Shown: positions 44,299 to 52,520, counted from the first letter of the stretch. The stretch: DNA of 64,000 nt from Phycisphaerales bacterium (GCA_007693785.1 RECY01000024.1:62001-126000), one strand, 5' to 3'. Translations and numbers: made by a program. The notes: a model not told the origin generated them from the letters alone.

Positions 44299-44898
44299 TT
44301 AGCGGTAGAACTCGACAATCAGGTTCATGTTGACGCCGAAGGGCACCTGGTCGGGCGTGGGGAGCGCGGTGATGCGTACCGTGAGCTCGCCGGGGTTGAC
44401 GTCGATCCAGCCGGGGACTTCGTGCCCGGACATGGTCTCCATCGTTTCGCGGATGTTCTTCTGGATCTTGGGCTTCAGGGTGATCACGTCGCCGACCTTG
44501 ACCTCGAAGGAGGGGCGGTCGGTCTTGCGCCCGTTGACCAGCACGTGCCCGTGCGCGACGAGCTGGCGGGCCTGCCAGATCGTGCGGGAGAGCCCGGATC
44601 GGCGGACAACGTTGTCGAGGCGGCGCTCGAGGAGCTGCAACAGCAGGTCGCCGGTGTTGCCGGCGCCGCTCTTGGCGCGGTCGACGTAGCGGCGCATCTG
44701 GCGCTCGAGGACGTGGTAGTGAAAGCGGAGCTTCTGCTTTTCCTGGAGGCGGACGCCGTAGTCACGCAGGCGGCGGCCGCGGAAGCCGTGGATGCCGGGG
44801 GGCGTGAGCTGACGCTTGCTGGTGTGCTTCGGGTTGTCCTCGATGGGGACGCCGACGCGACGGGAAAGGCGAACCTTGGGGCCGGTGTACCGAGCCAT
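44299..44898 (-). CDS. rpsD: 30S ribosomal protein S4
   Basis: 199 residues: MARYTGPKVRLSRRVG, RDYGVRLQEKQKLRFHYHVLERQMRRY, and the S4 RNA-binding fold RLDNVVRRSGLSRTIWQARQLVAHGHVLVNGRKTDRPSFEVKVGD. It is a primary binder of 16S rRNA in 30S assembly. The start ATG lies behind GGAGACATGC and matches the family start; longer readings are not conserved. It is not beside rpsK, rpsM or rpoA as in the usual alpha operon. It is divergent from purF and has a terminator 51 nt after the stop. Confidence 0.97.
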   Translation of the reverse strand: MARYTGPKVRLSRRVGVPIEDNPKHTSKRQLTPPGIHGFRGRRLRDYGVRLQEKQKLRFHYHVLERQMRRYVDRAKSGAGNTGDLLLQLLERRLDNVVRRSGLSRTIWQARQLVAHGHVLVNGRKTDRPSFEVKVGDVITLKPKIQKNIRETMETMSGHEVPGWIDVNPGELTVRITALPTPDQVPFGVNMNLIVEFYR

Positions 44899-45264
44899 GC
44901 ATGTCTCCGTCCACCCGGGCCTTGATTCAAGGCTCGGGGGTGCCCGCGGTTTGGACCCCGGTGCGGGGTTGGCGAGCGATCTGTGCCGGGTGGCCGCGGC
45001 TGCGGTCCGGCGGAGTGATCCGGTCTGGATGTCGTCCGACTCGCCCGACGTTCGGGCGAGGGACGGGCGCGGAGCCCGCGCTGGGCAGACTGAAGCCCTC
45101 GGGGGCGGGGAAGTCAAGCAAGGGAAGGAGGGTGGACACTCTGCAATGGGGCGGGCAGGTCAGGAGAAGGGGGTGTTTTCTCGCATCGTGCCGTGCTGAC
45201 CACCTTCATAGACTCCCGCACCCGAGCCGCCCCAGGCGCATCCCAACCCGGAGAGCCCAGCCGC
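44899..45264. other. Divergent gap between rpsD and purF (366 bp)
   Basis: This must hold both promoters and any rpsD leader. I see no convincing -10/-35 pair, purine riboswitch, PurR-like palindrome or small gene. Next to rpsD is GGAG on the minus strand, and next to purF is GGAGAG on the plus strand; both are ribosome sites. Confidence 0.4.
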
Positions 45265-46821
45265 ATGACGCCGCCGACGCCCGCCAGCCGACCCCACGCA
45301 TCGCCGGGCGTCCGCGTCCCCTTGCCGGTTCTCCAGACCGGGGTTGCGGGGGGCGGTGCGGAGAAGAAAGAGAAGTGCGGCGTCTTCGCCGTCTGGGGGC
45401 GGGACGACGCGGTCCACCTGAGCTATCTCGGCAACTATGCCCAGCAGCACCGGGGGCAGGAGTCGGCGGGGATCGCCGTGACCGACGGCGTCCGCATCGA
45501 GGCCCACGTCGCGATGGGGCTGGTCTCGGACGTGTTCAACGCGGCCGCGGTGGGGCGTCTGGAGGGAGTCGGGAGCGAGCAGGGGCGACGGGTCCGCGGG
45601 GCGATCGGGCACACGCGGTATTCGACGGCCGGCGGCTCGCTCGCCTGCAACGCCCAGCCGATCGTCGAGAGCTACCACGGCGGGCAGGTCGGGGTCGCGC
45701 ACAACGGCAACCTCATCAACGGCCCCGCCCTGCGCCACCGCTTCGAGCAGGACGGGCACATCTTTCACACGACGAGCGACACCGAGGTGATTGTCCACCT
45801 GCTCGCGACGCCGAGGCAGTCGCGGACGCCCGACCCGCTGGCCGCGACGTTCCGTCGTCTGCAGGGAGCGTACTCGGTCGTGATGCTCTTCCCGGACCGG
45901 ATCGAGGCGGCGCGGGACCCGTGGGGGTGGCGCCCGCTGGTGCTCGGGGAGATGCCGGACGGCGCGCCGGTGGTCGCGAGCGAGACGGTGGCGCTGGACG
46001 TGGTGGGGGCGAGGTTTGTGCGCGAGGTGGAGCCGGGGGAGATCGTGACGCTCTCGAACGAGGGCGTGTCGAGCCGCCGCTTTGCGGACCGGGCCGAGCG
46101 TCTGGCGATGTGCGTCTTCGAGCACGTCTACTTCGCGAGCCCGGCGAGCAACGTGTTCGGGCAGAGCGTGCAGGCGGCGCGGGAGGCGATGGGGGCGAAG
46201 CTGGCGGGGGAAGCGCCGGTGGAGGCCGACTATGTGATGCCGATGCCGGACTCCGGTCGCAGCGCGGCCAACGGCTACGCGCGGGCGAGCGGGATCCCAT
46301 ACCGCGAGGGGATCGTGCCGAACCGGTACGTGGGGCGGACGTTCATCAAGCCGACGCAGGAAGAGCGACGCGCGGCCGTGCGCCTGAAGTTGAACGTCAT
46401 CCGCGAACTCGTGCAGGGGCGACGCCTGATCGTGGTGGACGACTCGATCGTGCGCGGGACGACGACGCGCGAGAAGATGATCCAGATCCGCGAGGCCGGG
46501 GCGAAGGAGATCCACCTCCGCATCAGCTGCCCGCCGATCCGGCACCCGTGCTACTTCGGCGTGGACTTCGCGCGCCGGGAAGAACTCATCGCCGACCAGC
46601 TCGGCGCGGTCGAAGAGATCCGCACATACCTCGGCGTCGACAGCCTGCATTACCTCTCGCTGGAAGGCCTGCTGAGCTGCGTGCAACGCCCGGGCGGGGA
46701 CTATTGCACCGCGTGCTACAGCGGCGAGTATCGCCTGGATATCGAGCACCCGACGACGGAAGAAGTCGTGAGCTGCGGGCAAGGGGCGATCTTCCCGGAG
46801 GTGATGGAGGGGGAGGGGTGA
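45265..46821 (+). CDS. purF: Amidophosphoribosyltransferase
   Basis: First committed step of purine synthesis: PRPP plus glutamine to phosphoribosylamine. 518 residues. The glutaminase nucleophile is Cys38 in KCGVFAVWG, so a 37-residue propeptide must be removed, longer than the 11 of B. subtilis. GNYAQQHRGQESAGIA, GHTRYST and HNGNL confirm the Ntn domain. The PRPP loop is LIVVDDSIVRGTT. Cysteines in MCVFEHVYF, IRHPCYFG and CTACYSG correspond to the four ligands of the [4Fe-4S] cluster in the B. subtilis type. ATG follows GGAGAG. It stands apart from other pur genes. Confidence 0.95.
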   Translation: MTPPTPASRPHASPGVRVPLPVLQTGVAGGGAEKKEKCGVFAVWGRDDAVHLSYLGNYAQQHRGQESAGIAVTDGVRIEAHVAMGLVSDVFNAAAVGRLEGVGSEQGRRVRGAIGHTRYSTAGGSLACNAQPIVESYHGGQVGVAHNGNLINGPALRHRFEQDGHIFHTTSDTEVIVHLLATPRQSRTPDPLAATFRRLQGAYSVVMLFPDRIEAARDPWGWRPLVLGEMPDGAPVVASETVALDVVGARFVREVEPGEIVTLSNEGVSSRRFADRAERLAMCVFEHVYFASPASNVFGQSVQAAREAMGAKLAGEAPVEADYVMPMPDSGRSAANGYARASGIPYREGIVPNRYVGRTFIKPTQEERRAAVRLKLNVIRELVQGRRLIVVDDSIVRGTTTREKMIQIREAGAKEIHLRISCPPIRHPCYFGVDFARREELIADQLGAVEEIRTYLGVDSLHYLSLEGLLSCVQRPGGDYCTACYSGEYRLDIEHPTTEEVVSCGQGAIFPEVMEGEG

Positions 46822-47003
46822 GGGGGAAGCGGGCGCGCCAGGTTGGGTTTAGCTTGTGGAGACCAAGGTTTGGTGATAACCCTGGGCCAAGTCCGTGGCG
46901 TGTTCGGGATGATCGAACTGCTTGGAACTGGATCAATGGGCGATCGATTAAGAAATTATATATAATCGGCGCACCACTCCGAATTAATAAATATATTAGA
47001 ACC

Positions 47004-47468
47004 ATGCTATTTATGGCATCGCAAGTAGCGGCTGTTTCTGGCGCGTTTGTTGCGGTTTTACTAGTCGTTCGTTTTCATAATTTTTTCTCGAATGACTCTT
47101 ATATGATGCCCTTGGTTGCGGTCGCGATCGCTTTCGGTGGAATGGCTCCGCTCGGGGTGCCGGCGATGTTGCTTTACCGACGAAGGCTGCGATTGATCGT
47201 AGAATGGTCATTGCTTCGTGGACGCTGCCCTTTATGTGTTCAGCCGCTGCGAGGTGTTTTGATGGAAGTGGACGGTTGTCGCGTGTGCCAAAGATGCTGC
47301 GCTGCCTGGCGACTCCCTGATGATGGTGCGGGTATCGAGATCTGCGAAAAATGTAGCTACGACTGTTCATCGCATTTTCCAGATGACAGTGGTCTATTAA
47401 CTTGTCCAGAATGTGGCGAGCAGTGGCGGGTGGTGCCGATCGGGGATGAACGCAAGGAGCCGTCGTGA
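47004..47468 (+). CDS. Small zinc-ribbon membrane protein in an AT-rich islet
   Basis: 154 residues. Two membrane helices (ASQVAAVSGAFVAVLLVVRF, MPLVAVAIAFGGMAPLGVPAMLLY) are followed by a cysteine-rich soluble part with CPLC (75-78), CRVCQRCC (92-99), CEKC (114-117) and CPEC (134-137), probably binding two zinc ions. The base composition is clearly lower in GC than the surroundings, with codons such as TTA, CTA and AGT, above all from 46940 to 47100. A TATAAT lies at 46961. Its end overlaps mqnD by 4 nt (GTGA), which suggests it is expressed with mqnD. No family recognised; the composition hints at recent acquisition or weak selection. Confidence 0.65.
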   Translation: MLFMASQVAAVSGAFVAVLLVVRFHNFFSNDSYMMPLVAVAIAFGGMAPLGVPAMLLYRRRLRLIVEWSLLRGRCPLCVQPLRGVLMEVDGCRVCQRCCAAWRLPDDGAGIEICEKCSYDCSSHFPDDSGLLTCPECGEQWRVVPIGDERKEPS

Positions 47469-48430
47469 CGATCGATCTGACCCTCGCCCACTCTCCCGAT
47501 TCGGACGACCTGGTCATGTGGTGGCCCATCGTCGGCATGACCGACGAGCGCGGCGAGCCCGTGGCGGGCGAACGGGGGCGGCCGGCGATCGATACGGCGG
47601 GGTTCCGGTTCCGCGCGGTCGCGCGGGATGTGGAAGAGTTGAACAAACTCGCGGTCGGGCAGGCGATCGGGCAGGCGTCGACGGGCGAGCGGTACGACGT
47701 CACCGCGATCTCCGCGGGCGCGTACCCGAGCGTGCAGGACGTCTTCCGGATCACCGCGTGCGGCGGGTCGTTCGGGGAGAACTACGGGCCGAAGGTGGTG
47801 GTGCGCGAGGACGACCTCGCGCGCACGATCGCGGACGTGCTGGACCGCGGCGGGACGGTCGCCGTCCCCGGCACCAACACGACGGCATTCCTTGTGCTCC
47901 GCCTGCTCGCCCGCGAGGCCCGCCCCGGCGCGACGCTGGCGCACCGCGAGATGCGGTTCGACACGATCCCGGGCGAGGTCGCCGAGGGTCGGGCGGACGC
48001 GGGGTTGTTGATCCACGAGGCGCAGCTCACGTTCGCCTCGCTTGGGCTGCGGGTGCTGGTGGATCTTGGGGAGGCGTGGCACGGGTTGTACGCGGAGCCG
48101 CTGCCGCTGGGGTTGAACGTCGTTCGGCGGGACCTCGACGATCGGTTCGGGCCCGGCACGGTGGACACGCTCGCGGGCGTTTTGAATCGGAGCGTTGAGC
48201 ACTGTTTGCAGGAGCGGGCGGCCTCGCGCGAGTTCCTCCGCATGCGCGCCGGCGACGAACGCCCCGAGTGGCGCGACGACGCGCTTGTGGACAAGTACCT
48301 CTCGATGTACGTCAGCCCGCTGACGCTGGCGATGGGCGATCGGGGGCGTGCGGCTTTGGAACGTCTTTACAACCTTGGAAGCGAGGCGCGGCTCACCGCT
48401 CCGGTGGCGCGGGTCGATCTCGCGGGTTGA
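47465..48430 (+). CDS. mqnD: 1,4-dihydroxy-6-naphthoate synthase (menaquinone, futalosine pathway)
   Basis: 321 residues with a periplasmic-binding-protein-like fold. The diagnostic N terminus LAHSPDSDDLVMWW and the block YDVTAISAGAYPSVQDVFRITACGGSFGENYGPKVVVRE match MqnD; GEVAEGRADAGLLIHEAQLTF is the substrate-binding segment. It converts cyclic dehypoxanthine futalosine to 1,4-dihydroxy-6-naphthoate. MqnA is a relative, but the SPDxDD and GxSFGExYGP motifs favour MqnD. The start is GTG overlapping the small zinc-ribbon gene. The other mqn genes are not in the window. Confidence 0.85.
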   Translation: MTIDLTLAHSPDSDDLVMWWPIVGMTDERGEPVAGERGRPAIDTAGFRFRAVARDVEELNKLAVGQAIGQASTGERYDVTAISAGAYPSVQDVFRITACGGSFGENYGPKVVVREDDLARTIADVLDRGGTVAVPGTNTTAFLVLRLLAREARPGATLAHREMRFDTIPGEVAEGRADAGLLIHEAQLTFASLGLRVLVDLGEAWHGLYAEPLPLGLNVVRRDLDDRFGPGTVDTLAGVLNRSVEHCLQERAASREFLRMRAGDERPEWRDDALVDKYLSMYVSPLTLAMGDRGRAALERLYNLGSEARLTAPVARVDLAG

Positions 48431-48466
48431 GGCGCGGGGCTGGGCGGGGCTCGGTATCCTGCCCGC

Positions 48467-49213
48467 ATGGAACTGATCAAGACCAGCCTTGGTGTGGCCG
48501 TTGAAACCGACGGCGGTGAAGTCCTCATCCGCCACATCATCGGCATCGGGCGCAACTACGCCGAGCACGCGACTGAGCAGGGTGCCGACGTCCCCGAGCG
48601 CCCCATGTATTTCACCAAGAACCCGATGGCCGCCTGCCTCGACGGGGACGACATCGTCATCCCCGACATCTGCCGGGACCCCGCGACCGGTGGCGACCAA
48701 GTCGACTTCGAGGCCGAACTCTGCGTGGTCCTGGGTGAGACCGTCCGCGACGTCCCCGAAGACCGTGCGCTCGAGACCGTCCTCGGCTACTGCTGCGCCA
48801 ACGACGTCAGCGCCCGCTGGTGGCAGAAGCACGGCTCCGGCGGGCAGTTCTGCCGCGGCAAAAGCTTCGACACCTTCTGCCCCCTCGGCCCACGCCTCGT
48901 CCCCGCCAGCGAGATCCCCAACCCCCAGAACCTCCGCATCACATGCAAGGTCAACGGCCAAACCATGCAAGACGGCTCCACGAGCGACATGATCTTCAGT
49001 GTCGCGCACTTGGTCGCGGAGCTGAGCCGGGGGACAACGCTGCTCGCGGGCACAGCGATCCTCACCGGTACGCCGAGCGGCGTCGGGATGGCTCGAAAGC
49101 CGCCGGTCTGGCTGCAAGCCGGGGACGTGGTTGAGGTGGAGATTGAGCAATTGGGCGTGGTGAAGAACCGCGTCGCGGCAAATCATGCAAAGTCGAATGG
49201 AAATAGTTTATGA
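48467..49213 (+). CDS. Fumarylacetoacetate hydrolase family enzyme
   Basis: 248 residues with the FAH C-terminal fold: IIGIGRNYAEHATEQG, PMYFTKNPMA, metal ligands in VDFEAELCVVLG (D..E.E), CCANDVSARWWQKHG, GKSFDTFCPLGP and ILTGTPSGVGMARKPPVWLQAGDVVEVEIEQLG. Relatives hydrolyse acylpyruvates or decarboxylate/isomerise homoprotocatechuate intermediates, and the substrate cannot be told from sequence. The last codons are AT-rich (NHAKSNGNSL) as the sequence enters an AT-rich gap, so the C terminus may be slightly altered from the family. Confidence 0.88.
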   Translation: MELIKTSLGVAVETDGGEVLIRHIIGIGRNYAEHATEQGADVPERPMYFTKNPMAACLDGDDIVIPDICRDPATGGDQVDFEAELCVVLGETVRDVPEDRALETVLGYCCANDVSARWWQKHGSGGQFCRGKSFDTFCPLGPRLVPASEIPNPQNLRITCKVNGQTMQDGSTSDMIFSVAHLVAELSRGTTLLAGTAILTGTPSGVGMARKPPVWLQAGDVVEVEIEQLGVVKNRVAANHAKSNGNSL

Positions 49214-49328
49214 ATTAGGGTTTTGAACGGAGTCAATATTGGCATGTAGTGTGTGTGTGTGCAGAATGCGTCAACAAGTTATTCACAAATAGTATAGATT
49301 AATATACTTTATATAAGTGCATTGGCAA

Positions 49329-49353
49329 GGGTAGCTTGGGCTGCCCTTTTTTT
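49329..49353 (+). terminator. Strong rho-independent terminator
   Basis: Stem GGGTAGC (49329-49335) with GCTGCCC (49340-49346), one G-T pair, loop TTGG, then seven Ts. It lies 116 nt after the FAH stop in an AT-rich gap. It may end the FAH transcript or a small RNA starting in the gap. Confidence 0.85.
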
Positions 49354-49383
49354 ATTTGCACATAGCGTTCAGAAAGGAAGCGA

Positions 49384-49590
49384 ATGCGAGGTAGATATCA
49401 TGGTATGAACCAGAGAAAATGCCTGAAGATGCTGCGTGCACATGGGTGCGAAGTAATAGTCAAGCGAGCGTCTGGCGATTTGAAAGTCCACGTCCCCGGA
49501 GAAGCCAGGCCGCGAGAGTTCAGCGGACATAGAAAAGACGCACAGCGGACGATGACACACCTTTTGTGTCGATTAGCTCGAAAAGAGTAG
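49384..49590 (+). CDS. Small basic protein in an AT-rich islet, function unknown
   Basis: 68 residues, basic: MNQRKCLKMLRAHGCEVIVKRASGDLKVHVPG, then RTMTHLLCRLARKE. AAAGGAAG precedes the ATG at close spacing, and a terminator just upstream isolates it, so it seems to have its own transcription. Composition is lower in GC than the neighbours. The beta-like middle vaguely recalls HicA, but the HicA catalytic His is missing. It could be a small regulatory or toxin-like protein, or a spurious frame. It converges on the TlpA-like gene 11 nt away. Confidence 0.45.
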   Translation: MRGRYHGMNQRKCLKMLRAHGCEVIVKRASGDLKVHVPGEARPREFSGHRKDAQRTMTHLLCRLARKE

Positions 49591-49601
49591 AAATCAGAAT
49601 T

Positions 49602-50090
49602 CTACAGCTCGCCCTTGATCACCCGCTCGATCTCGCCTTCCGAGCCCGGGCCCCAGCCGCTGGACTGGTGCTTGATTTTGCCGTCGCGCCCGATGACGAC
49701 GATGGTGGGGATGCCTCGGACGCCGAACTGTTTCGCGGCCGCCTCGCCCCGGACGATCAGTGGGTAGCTCACGCCGAGTTCGGCCATCGTCTGCGCCGGG
49801 TCGCGGTTGTCGTTGACGTTGACGCCGAAGATAACGACGCCCTCGTGCGCATAGCGACGGTGCAGCCGGTCCATCGCGGGCATCGCGGCGATGCACGGCG
49901 GGCACCAGCTCGCCCAGAAATCGAGCACCACGACCTGCCCGCGGTAATCGGCGAGGCGGACGCCGGTGCCATAGGCGTCGGTCAGCGTCAGGTCCGGCGA
50001 GGTCGAGCCGACGCTCACGCCGGGCTTGAACAAATAGATCCCGCCTAGCACAACAACGATCGCGGCGATCCCAGCGACGAGCTTGCCCAT
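49602..50090 (-). CDS. TlpA/ResA-like thiol-disulfide oxidoreductase
   Basis: 162 residues. One N-terminal membrane anchor or uncleaved signal (LVAGIAAIVVVLGGIYLF), then a thioredoxin fold of the AhpC-TSA/Redoxin type: SPDLTLTDAYGTGVRLADYRGQVVVLDFWASWCPPC with active-site C63 and C66, and cis-Pro in VRGIPTIVVIGRDGKI. It acts outside the cytoplasm, reducing or isomerising disulfides, for example in cytochrome c maturation. No ccs or res genes are adjacent. Confidence 0.9.
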   Translation of the reverse strand: MGKLVAGIAAIVVVLGGIYLFKPGVSVGSTSPDLTLTDAYGTGVRLADYRGQVVVLDFWASWCPPCIAAMPAMDRLHRRYAHEGVVIFGVNVNDNRDPAQTMAELGVSYPLIVRGEAAAKQFGVRGIPTIVVIGRDGKIKHQSSGWGPGSEGEIERVIKGEL

Positions 50091-50249
50091 GTCAAAACCC
50101 CCTGCACAGCGTGTGCAAGGAGAGCATCGGCCGACGTGCGGGGCGGCTCGTCTCAGGGGTTGCCCGCGTGGGTTCTCGGGCGTGAAGCTGTGCGGGTCGA
50201 CGCGGACGGGGTCTGGGCCTGGATGATCGACACCAGCGGCGGCGCACGC

Positions 50250-50819
50250 TTAGAACGCGACCTGCGGGTTCTGGCGCATCGCCGCGTCTTCGAGCTCGAA
50301 GTACGTCGCGGTCTGGAAGCTGAACATCCCGGCGATGATGTTGCTCGGGAACTGGCGGACGAGCTGGTTGAGCGCGCGCACGTTGCCGTTGTAGAACCGG
50401 CGGGCCGCGGCGATGCGGTCCTCCGTGTTGCTCAGCTCGGCCTGGAGGGCGCTGAACTGCGTGTCGGCCTTGAGCTGGGGGTACGCCTCGGCGAGCGCGA
50501 AGACCGATCGCAACGCCCCGGCCAGCACGTTCTCGTCCTTCGCCTGGCTCTCGGCCGAGCCGTGGTTGGCCATCGCCGCGTTGCGGGCCTGGATGACTTT
50601 TTCGAGCGTCTCGCGTTCGTGGCTCGCGTACCCCTTGACGGTGTTCACGAGGTTGGGGATCAGGTCGTAGCGGCGTTTGAGCTCGACGTCGACGCCGGAC
50701 CAGCTGTCCTTGAGCGTCTGGCGGAGGGTGATCAGGCGGTTGTAGATCGCGATGACGTAGAACGCGACCAGCAGCAGCAGGCCGCCGAGGACGATGAGGA
50801 TGATCAGCCAGGGTTCCAT
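50250..50819 (-). CDS. LemA family protein
   Basis: 189 residues. An N-terminal membrane helix (PWLIILIVLGGLLLLVAFYVIAIYN) precedes a four-helix domain: LRQTLKDSWSGVDVELKRRYDLIPNLVNTVKGYASHERETLEKVIQARN, ENVLAGALRSVFALAEAYPQLKAD, RRFYNGNVRALNQLVRQFPSNIIAGMF. These are the LemA signatures. The role is unclear, but the gene is often paired with a DUF3137-type membrane protein, as here, 49 nt downstream of that gene. Confidence 0.93.
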   Translation of the reverse strand: MEPWLIILIVLGGLLLLVAFYVIAIYNRLITLRQTLKDSWSGVDVELKRRYDLIPNLVNTVKGYASHERETLEKVIQARNAAMANHGSAESQAKDENVLAGALRSVFALAEAYPQLKADTQFSALQAELSNTEDRIAAARRFYNGNVRALNQLVRQFPSNIIAGMFSFQTATYFELEDAAMRQNPQVAF

Positions 50820-50868
50820 GTGCGGGTCTCCCTCGGAACGTGGTGCGTGAACGGCGGGGAACGTCGGG

Positions 50869-51846
50869 TCAGCGCCCGAACGGGTTGGGGCGTTGCGGTG
50901 GGGTCGGGTTTGCGGGTGTTTCGGTGCCGAACGGGCCCGGCTGCGTCGGCAGCGGGGGCGGTATCGGGACGTGCCCCTGCTGCGCGGCCGGGACGTTCAG
51001 GCGTTGCCCGGCGGGTTGGGCGGCCCGGTGCTCTTCCGCAGCTGGCACGTTAAGCCGCGGCCCGCGCCGCGACTGCGTTGCTTGGGCTTGCGATTCCAGT
51101 TCCAGCAGCAGGTGCCTCGGCCACTGGGCGAAGAACCCGTCGGCCCAGCGCAGCGCGTCCTCGAACGCCCCCACGCTCCAGCGCTTCCGCCCGTCGGCCA
51201 GGCAGCACCGCCCGCGCTCGATATCCACCGTCGGCCCCGGGTTCTGCAGCAGAAACTCCATCATCCGCGGGTGGCAGACGTCGTACGCGAAACGACGGTC
51301 CGTGCTCTGCACGTGGAACCGCTTGTTGAACTCGGCCGATTCCATCTCGATATCCCGCGAGCCGAACACGCTCGTCAGCTTGTCGAACAAGCCTTCCGGG
51401 CGGATCAGCATGTTCGGCACCGGCCCGAAGGGCAGGTCCAGCGCGCAGTACGAAAACCGGTACGTCGTCGTCCGCCGGCTCTTCCCCGATCCGGTCGTGA
51501 TCTTGTACCGGTAGTCCCCCATCTTGCACGCGAACCGACGACCGCCGAGCTCGACGCTCCCGGTCATCGTGTTCATCGCGCACCGCGAGTGCCCGCGCCG
51601 GAACAGCTCGAAGGTCTGGAAAAGATCGTCGTGGCTGTGGTCGACGCCCGGGTGGAAGGCGAGCCCGAGGCGGGCCGCCAGGTCGGCCTTCTCCTGGCGT
51701 CGCTTTTTTTCCTGCTTCCACGCGTAGAACGAGCCGATCCCGGCGACAACAAAGAAGATCAGGAAGATCACCCACGCGAACGAATCGCTCGCCAGCGTGA
51801 GCGGCGGCACGGTCGCGAGGGCGAGGGTGTGGATTCCGAGCGGCAT
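50869..51846 (-). CDS. DUF3137-like membrane protein paired with LemA
   Basis: 325 residues. Two hydrophobic stretches near the N terminus (GIHTLALATVPPLTLA and FAWVIFLIFFVVAGIGSFYAW), then a basic linker (KKRRQEKADLAARLG), then a soluble alpha/beta domain with SVELGGRRFACKMGDYRYKI and FNKRFHVQSTDRRFAYDVCHPRMMEFLLQ, the phrase pattern seen in DUF3137 and related LemA partners. The last 65 residues are Pro/Gln-rich with two copies of RLNVPAA. Upstream of and co-directional with LemA, so a two-gene operon is likely. Function unknown. Confidence 0.7.
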   Translation of the reverse strand: MPLGIHTLALATVPPLTLASDSFAWVIFLIFFVVAGIGSFYAWKQEKKRRQEKADLAARLGLAFHPGVDHSHDDLFQTFELFRRGHSRCAMNTMTGSVELGGRRFACKMGDYRYKITTGSGKSRRTTTYRFSYCALDLPFGPVPNMLIRPEGLFDKLTSVFGSRDIEMESAEFNKRFHVQSTDRRFAYDVCHPRMMEFLLQNPGPTVDIERGRCCLADGRKRWSVGAFEDALRWADGFFAQWPRHLLLELESQAQATQSRRGPRLNVPAAEEHRAAQPAGQRLNVPAAQQGHVPIPPPLPTQPGPFGTETPANPTPPQRPNPFGR

Positions 51847-51941
51847 CGTGCGCAGGATATCGGATCGGGCGGGCGTGTGGCCGCCACTTTCGGGACGGGT
51901 TCGGCACGGCCCTCGCCGGGGCCGGTCGCGGGCGGGAGCCG

Positions 51942-52424
51942 ATGGCGAAGAAGAAGATCAACCCGTCCTCGGCCGAGCCGGTGATCGAGAACCGCAAGGC
52001 CCGGCACGCCTACGAGATCACCGAGACGCTCGAGGTCGGGATCAAGCTGCACGGGTCGGAGGTGAAGGCCGTCCGATCCGGGCTGATCTCGCTCGGTGAG
52101 GGCTACGTCTCGGCGACGGAGATCCCGCCGACGCTGACGCTGCACTCGGTGAACATCGGCGAGTACCAGCCGGCCGGGGCCCTGATGCACGCCGCCGTGC
52201 GCCAGCGGACCCTCCTGGCGCACAAGCGCGAGATCGTCAAGCTCGCCCGCCAGATGCAGACCAAGGGCGTCACGATCGTCCCGCTCAAGCTCTACTTCAA
52301 GAACGGCTACGCGAAGCTGCTCATCGGCCTCGGCACGGGCAAGACCTCGTTCGACAAGCGCGAATCCATCAAGGAACGCGAGCACGAGCGCGATATCGCG
52401 CGGGCGATGAGCCGCCGGGCCTGA
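51942..52424 (+). CDS. smpB: SsrA-binding protein SmpB (trans-translation)
   Basis: 160 residues: ENRKARHAYEITETLEVGIKLHGSEVKAVRSGLISLGEGYV, the OB-barrel tmRNA-binding surface, then LKLYFKNGYAKLLIGLGTGKTSFDKRESIKERE and the basic tail that enters the decoding centre. It delivers tmRNA to stalled ribosomes. No tmRNA (ssrA) gene was found in the window. The half copy of the dispersed repeat follows the stop and probably serves as its terminator. Confidence 0.95.
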   Translation: MAKKKINPSSAEPVIENRKARHAYEITETLEVGIKLHGSEVKAVRSGLISLGEGYVSATEIPPTLTLHSVNIGEYQPAGALMHAAVRQRTLLAHKREIVKLARQMQTKGVTIVPLKLYFKNGYAKLLIGLGTGKTSFDKRESIKEREHERDIARAMSRRA

Positions 52425-52455
52425 GCCTCGGTTCTGGTGTGTGCCCCGGTGGACC

Positions 52456-52500
52456 CGGTGCCCCGGAAACGCGGAGCCGCCGCGGCGGAGCTTTTTCGGG
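52456..52500. repeat. Dispersed palindromic element, half copy 3
   Basis: Starts with the same CGGTGCCCCGGAAACGCG as the right end of copy 2 read on the other strand and continues through GCCGCCGCGGCGGAGC to a TTTTT run. Only one hairpin unit is present. It lies between convergent smpB and atpC. The hairpin plus T run could end smpB transcription. Confidence 0.75.
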
Positions 52501-52520
52501 TTCTGGGTTCCCCGCCGGCC

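Noticed and set aside
49384-49590. Small gene as a HicA toxin
   Set aside because: Size and general beta pattern are similar, but the catalytic His of HicA (in the GSH motif) is absent and no hicB-like gene is adjacent.
52425-52520. tmRNA gene beside smpB
   Set aside because: The gap is too short and contains just the half copy of the dispersed repeat; there are no tRNA-like ends or a tag frame.
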